NCBI RefSeq assembly: GCF_003003055.1 | Contig: NZ_PVTV01000014.1 | Span: 186,001-250,000, forward strand | DNA: 64,000 nucleotides | From: Jezberella montanilacus | Lineage (GTDB): Bacteria > Pseudomonadota > Gammaproteobacteria > Burkholderiales > Burkholderiaceae_B | Direction of reading: 5' to 3' | Shown here: piece after piece, positions 21,887-28,600 of the stretch | Layout of the letters: each line of letters opens with the position of its first letter | How positions within the stretch are numbered: the first letter of the stretch is position 1 | Program-made: the position numbers and the translations under genes | The notes under the pieces: generated by a model | What the model saw: only the letters and a program-made list of their open reading frames with translations | Told to the model about the DNA's origin: nothing | The model's database searches: none

Positions 21887-23095
21887 TTAGAATGTGTGGC
21901 GCAGACCAACCATGACCTGGGTAGCATTCAAACCGCTAACCATGGCGTAGTTGCTGGTGTACGAACCAAAAGCATAGAGGTTTGTACGCTTAGAGAAGTT
22001 GTAGGTGTAACCCAATGAATACGTGCTCTGGTTAGCCGACGAGACATAAGCAGCCGATTGCGAGAATGCCGCATTAGGATTGGCCATTTGCCATGAAGCC
22101 AACAGCATCCCATTTGCGCCAACAGGTGCTGACAAGCCTAACAAGTAGGCGTTTACAGCAACACCTGGTGCGAAAACAACGTTACCAGTTGTTGCGGCGG
22201 ATGGGTCTGTGATGTCGCTTGTCGTGATGCCCTGCATCTGCTGATTACCACCAGCCAACAAACCGTTGTATTGACGACCGTAGTCAGCGTAAACCTTAGC
22301 CACGCCGAAATCGTAAGTACCACCAACGATGAAACCATTAACGTTGTTCAAGCCACCAATGACATTTTGGTTGGGGTTGAGCTGCTCATACGTGGCAACT
22401 AAGTACAACGGACCGTTTGAATACTTAGCACCTGCTGTCATACCGGTCAGGTTGTTCTGAGTGTTGAAGTTGTAAGCTGCTGCAGCTGATCCAGCTGTGT
22501 ATGTGGTTGCACCAGCAGCGGTTGTTGTCTGATAGTAAGAGGCATTACCAGCGGCAAACGAGTAGCCAACTTTAGCCTGGAAACCGCTCATGACTGGCGT
22601 TTCGTAGCTCAACAGATTGTCGTAACGGGCTGCGTCCCAAGTGAAAGCGGTAGTCGAACCGACCAACGCGCTAGCGATTTCAAATGGATCAGTCTTCAAG
22701 CCCATGTAGTCGTATGAAACTGAGTTTTGACGACCGAATTTAAGGGCGCCAAAAGCTGCGTTTTGTAAGCCAAACCATGACTGGCGATTGAACAAACGAG
22801 CTGAGTCCGACTGAGTGCCGTTACCGGGATTAAACCCTGACTCGAGCTGAAAAATAGCTCCGTTACCGCCGCCAAGATCTTCGACACCCTTCATGCCAAA
22901 ACGTGAGCCGGATTGTTGGCCATTTCTTGCGCCAAACTGTGATGTACCAACGCTACCGGTTGTGCTGTTCGAGTATGAGTAGTTGGTGTAGGACAAAGCA
23001 GCATCAACCACGCCGTAAAGCGTGACGCTAGATTGTGCCGACGCGGCACTGACGAAACCAGCCAGCAACGCTGTAGCAAGTAGGGTCTTTTTCAT
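21887..23095 (-). CDS. Gram-negative porin (first copy)
   Basis: Outer-membrane trimeric porin of 402 residues. A signal peptide MKKTLLATALLAGFVSAASA is followed by QSSVTLYGVVDAALSY, the first strand typical of Burkholderiales general porins. FGRQNSVSYDYMG lies in the barrel, and the protein ends VGLRHTF with the C-terminal Phe needed for Bam-dependent insertion. It is a close paralogue of the next porin (about 398 residues), with near-identical signal peptides and ends but differing loops, so the pair arose by duplication. It has its own terminator, and a leader hairpin shared with the second copy. Substrate choice cannot be read from sequence. Confidence 0.93.
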   Translation of the reverse strand: MKKTLLATALLAGFVSAASAQSSVTLYGVVDAALSYTNYSYSNSTTGSVGTSQFGARNGQQSGSRFGMKGVEDLGGGNGAIFQLESGFNPGNGTQSDSARLFNRQSWFGLQNAAFGALKFGRQNSVSYDYMGLKTDPFEIASALVGSTTAFTWDAARYDNLLSYETPVMSGFQAKVGYSFAAGNASYYQTTTAAGATTYTAGSAAAAYNFNTQNNLTGMTAGAKYSNGPLYLVATYEQLNPNQNVIGGLNNVNGFIVGGTYDFGVAKVYADYGRQYNGLLAGGNQQMQGITTSDITDPSAATTGNVVFAPGVAVNAYLLGLSAPVGANGMLLASWQMANPNAAFSQSAAYVSSANQSTYSLGYTYNFSKRTNLYAFGSYTSNYAMVSGLNATQVMVGLRHTF

Positions 23096-23131
23096 TTAGG
23101 GAATCCCCGAGGATTTGAGTGACAAGTACAA

Positions 23132-23147
23132 CAAACAAATATGTTTG
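23132..23147 (-). promoter_or_regulatory. Leader hairpin upstream of the first porin
   Basis: CAAACA / TGTTTG arms of 6 bp around a 4-nt loop, 37 nt upstream of the start codon, inside a leader that resembles that of the second porin. The same stem with a different loop occurs at 24595-24610. Confidence 0.5.
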
Positions 23148-23290
23148 CCGAGAGATGAGACCTTGTTGGTGTCTCAAAGCTTTCGCGAACCTCCTCATGC
23201 TAACGAACCGAGCTTGCTGGATTTATGACACTTGGCGAATCAGATGCTATTGTTTCAGGACTGTTGTGTTTTATATACAGAGCACTAATA

Positions 23291-23319
23291 AAAAAGAGCC
23301 ACCCGAAGGTGGCTCTTTT
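23291..23319 (-). terminator. Rho-independent terminator of the second porin gene
   Basis: A perfect 12-bp stem (23292-23303 with 23308-23319) closed by a CGAA tetraloop, with an A-rich plus-strand start that gives a T run on the minus strand. It lies about 43 nt after the second porin's stop codon and separates it from the first porin's promoter region. Confidence 0.92.
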
Positions 23320-23361
23320 CACTCAGACTAACCTAAGTTAGCTGCTTGACTAAGTTTTTGC

Positions 23362-24558
23362 TTAGAACAAGTGACGCAGACCGACAGTAACTTGAGTTGC
23401 ATTCAAGCCGCTGACCATTGCGAAGTTGTTTGCGTATGAAGCAAACGCGTACATGTTTGTACGCTTCGACATTTGGTATGTGTAACCCAATGAGTACACG
23501 TTTTCGTTAGCAGACGACACGTATGTGTTTGCCAGTGAAGAGAATGTACCGTTAGGTTGTGACATCTGCCATGCAGCCAATACTTGGCCGTTAGCACCGA
23601 TAGGAGCTGACAAACCGAGCAAGTAACCGTTAACTTGAACGCCAGGAGCAAAAACAACTGAACCTGTTGTTGCGCCTGAAGGATCAGTGATGTCAGACGT
23701 TGTTGTACCGATCAACGCTGATGCACCACCAGCCAACAGACCACCAGTTTGACGGCTGTAGTTAGCGTAGGCTTTAACGACGCTGAAGTCATAGTAGCCG
23801 CCAACGATCAGACCGTTAACGCTGTTCAAACCACCAACAATGTTCTGGTTAGGATTGATCTGGTCATAAGTCACTGTCAAGTAGAGAGGGCCATTTGAAT
23901 ACTTGGCACCAGCTACAACAGCTGTCATGTTGTTTTGTGTATTGAAGTTGTACGTTGCAGCGCTTGAGCCAGCAGTGTAAGTGCTACCGTTTTGGTAGAA
24001 CGAAGCTTGACCAGCAGCAAACGAGTAACCGACTTTAGCTTGAAAACCACTGATAACAGGTGTCTCATAGCTCAGCAAGTTGTCGTAACGGCCTGCATTC
24101 CAGGTGATCGTTGTAGTCGAAGAAGCTTGGCTACCCGAAATACCGAACGGATCGGTCACAACGCCCATGTAGTCCCATGCCAATGAGTTCTGGCGACCGA
24201 ACTTGACATTACCCCAGGCTGCGTTCTGCAGACCGAACCATGACAGACGGTTGAAAATACGTGTGCTGTCAGCGGCTGAACCGTTGCCAACGTTGATGCC
24301 TGATTCGAGGTTGAAAATTGCTTGGTTACCACCACCAAGATCCTCAACACCTTTTAAACCAAAGCGATTGCCCGACTGGGCACCGTTACGCCAGCCGAGC
24401 TGTGACGTACCGACGCTACCAGTTGTGGCGTTGGAATAAGAGTAGTTGGTGTAGCTGATACCACCGTCAACAATACCGTACAAAGTAACGCTGGATTGTG
24501 CCGAAGCAACACCAGCAAAGCCGGCTAGCAGGGCGGCAGCGAGCAGAGTCTTTTTCAT
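23362..24558 (-). CDS. Gram-negative porin (second copy)
   Basis: Outer-membrane porin of 398 residues, paralogous to the downstream gene. Signal peptide MKKTLLAAALLAGFAGVASA, then QSSVTLYGIVDGGISYTNY. The barrel segments LEDLGG-type, FGRQNSLAWDYMG and GFQAKVGYSFAAG are shared with the first copy. It ends VGLRHLF with terminal Phe. Codon use looks strongly biased, as expected for a highly expressed porin. It has its own leader and terminator, so the two genes are probably separate transcripts. A close pair of this kind often differs in regulation; an OmpR-type system is encoded 23 kb away, but I see no proven OmpR site. Confidence 0.93.
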   Translation of the reverse strand: MKKTLLAAALLAGFAGVASAQSSVTLYGIVDGGISYTNYSYSNATTGSVGTSQLGWRNGAQSGNRFGLKGVEDLGGGNQAIFNLESGINVGNGSAADSTRIFNRLSWFGLQNAAWGNVKFGRQNSLAWDYMGVVTDPFGISGSQASSTTTITWNAGRYDNLLSYETPVISGFQAKVGYSFAAGQASFYQNGSTYTAGSSAATYNFNTQNNMTAVVAGAKYSNGPLYLTVTYDQINPNQNIVGGLNSVNGLIVGGYYDFSVVKAYANYSRQTGGLLAGGASALIGTTTSDITDPSGATTGSVVFAPGVQVNGYLLGLSAPIGANGQVLAAWQMSQPNGTFSSLANTYVSSANENVYSLGYTYQMSKRTNMYAFASYANNFAMVSGLNATQVTVGLRHLF

Positions 24559-24594
24559 TTAAGAAATCTCCGATGATTTGAGTGACAAGAGCAA

Positions 24595-24610
24595 CAAACA
24601 GGCTTGTTTG
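24595..24610 (-). promoter_or_regulatory. Leader hairpin upstream of the second porin
   Basis: CAAACA / TGTTTG arms around a GGCT loop, 37 nt upstream of the start codon, the same distance as in the first porin. The arms are kept while the loop differs between the copies (AATA in the first), which suggests the stem itself matters. Confidence 0.5.
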
Positions 24611-25117
24611 CCGCCCCCCTAACTCCGCTAAGGGAAGTTGATATGTATTGCATCAAAGTTTCGTTGCTGTGGCTATAAAAGACTGAAGGATTGTGACAAA
24701 CAACCGTTAAAACGTTGGACTAATGCAACACAAATCCACTTTACTTTAATTATTATAAGGGTTAACCCTTATCAAAAGACAGTAATCAGTCTTGCGTCTA
24801 AAAACTCATCGTCGTGTCATATTTTGTCATTTAAAACGTCGGGAAATATGCCCCTCCGACAAAGTAATGGTGCTGTAGCACTGAAGTCTTACTTGCCAGA
24901 ACCATTAATCCAGTTACACCGGCAAAAGCGGGCATCACATTTTGTGTGGATATAAACAGTGATTTATTAGCGATCACGAAGGGATCGTAATTTCATGAAC
25001 AACGGGTGTGGGGGGAGATGATCCTCAAAATGAGGCTTGGGGGAGTGGTATTTGGGGTATTTGAGATATTTGAAGTCTTGGGATCAAAGCGTATAGCCTG
25101 AATCTGGATCTAAAGCT
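24611..25117. other. Non-coding region between second porin and tRNA-Leu(GAG)
   Basis: About 500 nt without a credible gene. It must hold the promoter of the second porin. It contains the 18-bp palindrome at 24755-24772 in an AT-rich stretch. The part from 24900 to 25117, downstream of the tRNA on the minus strand, shows no clear hairpin terminator. A plus-strand open frame of 105 codons at 24638-24955 has no recognisable domain and no good start signal. Confidence 0.6.
24755..24772. promoter_or_regulatory. 18-bp perfect palindrome, candidate operator for the second porin
   Basis: ATAAGGGTTAACCCTTAT is a perfect inverted repeat about 200 nt upstream of the second porin's start, in an AT-rich segment suited to a promoter. 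Its symmetry and length fit a dimeric regulator's site. The regulator is unknown to me, and no equivalent was seen before the first porin. Confidence 0.45.
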
Positions 25118-25202
25118 TGGTGCCGACGGCGAGACTCGAACTCGCACAGCTTTCGCCACTACCCCCTCAAGATAGCGTGTCTACCAATTCCACCACGTCG
25201 GC
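25118..25202 (-). tRNA. tRNA-Leu(GAG)
   Basis: An 85-nt class II tRNA including the encoded CCA. The acceptor stem GCCGACG pairs with CGTCGGC, the anticodon loop reads TTGAGGG with anticodon GAG, there is a variable arm, and the T-loop is GTTCGAGTC. It lies between secG and the porins; in related Burkholderiales this tRNA usually sits directly between secG and nuoA. Confidence 0.95.
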
Positions 25203-25333
25203 ATGTTTGATGCGACTTTAGATCGACTTAATCGTTACTTTATCGTTGGACCTGAAGCCCAGCAATATAAAAAACCAAAGTAAGCCAAAAATTGTAGCAT
25301 GCACAGGCGCAAGGCTCGGCATGCCGGACTAAT

Positions 25334-25762
25334 TTATTTCGAGACTGGCGCCCCTGGCACAGCAGGCATCGCTGGGGCACTCGGTGCTGCCGGCATCGAC
25401 GCGGCGCTCGGTGCTGACGTAACGCCTGGCAAAGACGGCACTGCCGTTTCTTTAGGGGCGGCTGGCACGGCAGGCGCTGACTGTGTGAAGTTTTGCATCA
25501 CACCCGTATCCTGGCCCTTAGTGCCGCGATTTGAGACGTAGGCTAAAGCAATCGTGGTAATAAAAAAGACAACAGCTGCCCACTTCGTTGCGCGAGACAA
25601 GAAATTGGCCGCGCCAGTCGCACCAAAAAGACTACCCGCTGAGCCACCACCAAAGGATGAGCCCATATCTGCGCCCTTGCCTTGTTGCAACAACACCAAA
25701 GAGATGATGGTGAGCGAGGCGATGATTTGAACCACCAACAAAATATTAAACATCAAAGACAT
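25334..25762 (-). CDS. secG: Preprotein translocase subunit SecG
   Basis: Small inner-membrane subunit of the SecYEG channel, 142 residues. Two helices are visible (about 5-24 and 58-76), separated by the conserved loop LLQQGKGADMGSSFGGG and SLFGATGAANFLSR. After about residue 90 the protein ends in a low-complexity Ala/Pro/Val/Ser tail, a common feature of betaproteobacterial SecG. Met4 at 25753 is an alternative start. It follows tpiA by 29 nt in the same direction. Confidence 0.93.
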   Translation of the reverse strand: MSLMFNILLVVQIIASLTIISLVLLQQGKGADMGSSFGGGSAGSLFGATGAANFLSRATKWAAVVFFITTIALAYVSNRGTKGQDTGVMQNFTQSAPAVPAAPKETAVPSLPGVTSAPSAASMPAAPSAPAMPAVPGAPVSK

Positions 25763-25791
25763 TGAAAGACTCCGAAAACTAAGTTGACGAA

Positions 25792-26586
25792 TTACGCACC
25801 AATGCGCAAGAACTCGTCAGCCATTAAAGATGCCCCGCCGACCAAGGCACCGTCGATATCAGGCATTGCAAACAAACTGGCAGCATTACTAGATTTCACG
25901 CTACCACCGTATAAAACTTTCACATCAGGTGCGCCAGCCGCTGAGAGCGCCTGCCGGATCCCTGCATGAACTTCTTGCGCCTGCTCAGGCGTGGCCGTAC
26001 GACCTGTGCCAATGGCCCAAACCGGTTCATAGGCAACAACCATCTGGCGCAGTGACTCAGCACCCAAAGCGATCACAGGCGCTAATTGCTTGGCAATCAC
26101 CTCATGCACCTGACCCGCATCGCGCTCAGCCAGGGATTCGCCCACACACACCACGGGTGTCACACCACGTATGAGCGCCGCTTTGGCCTTCTCTGCCACG
26201 AGTTCATCACCCTCAGCGTGCATAGAACGACGCTCTGAATGCCCCACCAAAACCCAGGTGCAAGCAAAATCTTTGAGCATCGCCGCAGATACCTCACCGG
26301 TATATGCGCCAGCATCACGTGCACTGACATCCTGCGCACCCCAGGTGATCTCAGTCGCTTTCAGGGCCTCGGCGACTTGCGCAAGGTAAGGTGCCGGAAC
26401 ACAGACTGCAAAGTGAGCACTCGCCTCAGCTACACCCTCAGCCAAGCCAGTGCGCAAATCTGCCAGCAACTTGGCGTTAGCAGCCAAACTGCCGTTCATT
26501 TTCCAGTTACCCATCACCAAAAGAGCCTTTAACTTCTGGCTCGCAGCATCTTGAGATTTCGTTGTGGATGAATCAGTTTGGCTCAT
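25792..26586 (-). CDS. tpiA: Triosephosphate isomerase
   Basis: Glycolytic enzyme that interconverts dihydroxyacetone phosphate and glyceraldehyde 3-phosphate. The 264-residue protein has the catalytic residues Asn27 and Lys29 in GNWKMNGS, His116 in VLVGHSERR and Glu187 in AYEPVWAIGTG, and the phosphate-binding LYGGSVKSSNA and DGALVGGASL segments. The first 20 residues form a polar extension. It heads a tpiA-secG operon and is transcribed away from tRNA-Ser. Confidence 0.96.
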   Translation of the reverse strand: MSQTDSSTTKSQDAASQKLKALLVMGNWKMNGSLAANAKLLADLRTGLAEGVAEASAHFAVCVPAPYLAQVAEALKATEITWGAQDVSARDAGAYTGEVSAAMLKDFACTWVLVGHSERRSMHAEGDELVAEKAKAALIRGVTPVVCVGESLAERDAGQVHEVIAKQLAPVIALGAESLRQMVVAYEPVWAIGTGRTATPEQAQEVHAGIRQALSAAGAPDVKVLYGGSVKSSNAASLFAMPDIDGALVGGASLMADEFLRIGA

Positions 26587-26665
26587 GTTTGGGACGAAAT
26601 TGTCAGTAAACCAAACATTGTATCCTTATATCGCCTGCAAATGGGTTATGATGGCGGGCTTAACA

Positions 26666-26755
26666 GGAAGCGTGGCCGAGCGGTTTAAGGCACCGGTCTT
26701 GAAAACCGGCGAGGGTTCACGCCCTCCGTGAGTTCGAATCTCACCGCTTCCGCCA
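26666..26755 (+). tRNA. tRNA-Ser(UGA)
   Basis: A 90-nt class II tRNA with encoded CCA. The acceptor stem GGAAGCG pairs with CGCTTCC, the anticodon stem CCGGT/ACCGG encloses the loop CTTGAAA with anticodon TGA, there is a long variable arm, and the T-loop is GTTCGAATC. A glycosyltransferase gene on the minus strand reads into its 3' part. It marks the edge of the polysaccharide locus. Confidence 0.96.
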
Positions 26756-27752
26756 ACGCCAGCAAACATTGCCGCTGCTTTGCCTCTGAATACTGCGTCC
26801 TAAGGTGCCCCACCTGGCGTGTCAATTCAGGGTGTTCTAGCAAGCCGTTTTCGACTGCCACGATCTTGCGCCTGATCGCTTGAACAAAGGCGTGAATATT
26901 GCCACTTTCAATCACCTCAAACAAAGGTGCTTCGAAGTACTCTCTTGCCCCCTGCCCGGTGTAACCAACCACAGCATTGCCGCAAAAGGCAGCTTCAAGC
27001 GGTGGCAACCCAAAGCCTTCTAGGTCGCAGAAAGACATAAAGATAGAGCTAGACTTGAGCGCCTGACAGACAGCATCCGCCTTCAACTTGCCTATCTCGA
27101 CCAAGACCCAGTCAGCGGGCAAGTAGGGTTGTAAAAAGTAACAAAGCTTGGCAGAGTGATCAGGCAAACGATGACTCATGTAGGTAATGGATTTTTGACG
27201 TCTAGGCATCGGTTGGGCCATATCCATATAGACGTCGTCAAGGCTGGGCAACACTTGAAGGATTTTGCCGGGATCAAGCGAGGGATAAGCCAGCAAAATC
27301 ATCTGGGTGGTATCGGCCGAGATCGACAAAATCACATCCGCGTTTTCATAAACGTCTCTCAAATTAGCAAAGTTCAGTGGCCAGCGCCCATTCATCATGA
27401 TGTAGCCGCCTTGCACAAAGATTGCATAACGCACACCTAAATCAATACATTGACGGCCGACAGAACCGGCCCAAATTTCCGGGATCACTGCAAAGTCGTC
27501 TGAGGGAATCAGCAAATCTGCTGCACAGCACTTAGGCTTGCGATTGAAAAGCCGTGCATCAAGCGATCTCGCGCGTATTGGAGCAAAAGACTGAACGTGA
27601 TGGGTGAACCAAGGGGATGAGAAACCGGGCGATTCGGGGTGAAAGATGGATGCGGATTGCCCCAAGTCAGTTAACAATTCAGCGTGGCGATAGATCACCT
27701 GAATGCCACCCGCAGGATGAGAAGCGATCGGACAAAAATAGACGATTTGCAT
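26685..27752 (-). CDS. GT4-type glycosyltransferase reading into tRNA-Ser
   Basis: Predicted cytosolic glycosyltransferase, about 355 residues from ATG 27752 (MQIVYFCPIASHPAGG). The frame is open to a TTG at 27773, with another ATG at 27761. The nucleotide-sugar-binding motif of GT-B enzymes is visible in FCDLEGFGLPPLEAAFCGNA, followed by GYTGQGAREYF. The donor and acceptor cannot be told. The last 23 codons lie antisense to tRNA-Ser, so the C-terminus (starting EAVRFELTEG) is simply the complement of the tRNA and unlikely to be an evolved part of the enzyme. It is the outermost gene of the polysaccharide locus, divergent from the phosphoglycosyltransferase gene. Confidence 0.8.
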   Translation of the reverse strand: MQIVYFCPIASHPAGGIQVIYRHAELLTDLGQSASIFHPESPGFSSPWFTHHVQSFAPIRARSLDARLFNRKPKCCAADLLIPSDDFAVIPEIWAGSVGRQCIDLGVRYAIFVQGGYIMMNGRWPLNFANLRDVYENADVILSISADTTQMILLAYPSLDPGKILQVLPSLDDVYMDMAQPMPRRQKSITYMSHRLPDHSAKLCYFLQPYLPADWVLVEIGKLKADAVCQALKSSSIFMSFCDLEGFGLPPLEAAFCGNAVVGYTGQGAREYFEAPLFEVIESGNIHAFVQAIRRKIVAVENGLLEHPELTRQVGHLRTQYSEAKQRQCLLALAEAVRFELTEGVNPRRFSRPVP

Positions 27753-27880
27753 CTGATCCATACCCCGCGACAAGCAAGTCTGAACTTCACTGCGTGTGAA
27801 TAAAGTCCCTTTGCTGTGGGGTCAGGATACAATGAACTCAGAGACAGCCCGCTTTTCATTTTCAATGGTTGGGGGTTTAC

Positions 27881-28600
27881 ATGCGCAAAACAAAGTTTTC
27901 GTTTGCTATTGAGCGCAATAAAAATAAGATAGCTGAAAAAATCGCAGAACAACAAATTCTAGCGAGACGCAATACCTGGCACAGCAGACCTTTCTGGCAC
28001 CGTGTGCTCAAGCGAGCAATGGATACCGTCGGCTCACTGTCACTATTCATCGCCTTATCCCCCTTGATGTTGTTGACTGCGCTTTTAATAAAACTCACAG
28101 ACGGCGGTCCGGTGATTTTCTGGCAAAAGCGGGTTGGCAAATGGGGACATGTATTCAGCTTTCCCAAATTTCGGTCAATGGTTGTGCACGCTGAAACCAT
28201 GCAGGCTGCCCTTCAACCTTTCAACGATCATGGCGTCGGATCAGTCACCTTTAAAATGAAAAAAGACCCGCGTTTAACATGGGTTGGTCGCTACATTCGA
28301 CAGGCTAGTATTGATGAGCTGCCGCAGCTCTGGTGCGTACTTAGGGGCGACATGTCTTTGGTAGGTCCTCGGCCACCACTACCCGAAGAGGTCACGCATT
28401 ACTCGCTCAATGATCGCCGGCGTCTGGATATTGAGCCGGGTTTAACCTGCTTCTGGCAAGTGAAGGGGCGTTCAGCAATCCCTTTCCCCCAACAAGTCGA
28501 ACTGGATGTGGATTACATCGAGAATCCAAGCCTCGAAGAGGATTTCAAATTGCTTGCAAAAACCTTACCCGCCGTCATCAAAGGCAATGGTGCAAGCTGA
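27881..28600 (+). CDS. Polyprenyl-phosphate sugar-1-phosphate transferase (initiating enzyme)
   Basis: Membrane enzyme that loads the first sugar phosphate onto undecaprenyl phosphate to start each repeat unit. The 239-residue protein is a short monotopic type. A hydrophobic segment follows KRAMDTVGS. The family signatures are GPVIFWQKRVGKWG, FPKFRSM, DPRLTWVGRYIRQASIDELP and MSLVGPRPPLPEEV, and it ends with PGLTCFWQVKGRS. The ATG at 27881 has GGGGG five bases upstream; the frame's earlier TTG at 27869 is ignored. The next gene overlaps its end by 14 nt, so the two are co-translated. Confidence 0.93.
   Translation: MRKTKFSFAIERNKNKIAEKIAEQQILARRNTWHSRPFWHRVLKRAMDTVGSLSLFIALSPLMLLTALLIKLTDGGPVIFWQKRVGKWGHVFSFPKFRSMVVHAETMQAALQPFNDHGVGSVTFKMKKDPRLTWVGRYIRQASIDELPQLWCVLRGDMSLVGPRPPLPEEVTHYSLNDRRRLDIEPGLTCFWQVKGRSAIPFPQQVELDVDYIENPSLEEDFKLLAKTLPAVIKGNGAS

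Noticed and set aside
24638-24955. 105-codon open frame between the second porin and tRNA-Leu
   Set aside because: No domain, no good ribosome-binding site, and it crosses the promoter region and palindrome of the porin.
25299-25541. Ala/Gly-rich plus-strand frame with short repeats
   Set aside because: It is the complement of the Ala/Pro-rich tail of SecG, which explains its repetitive look.
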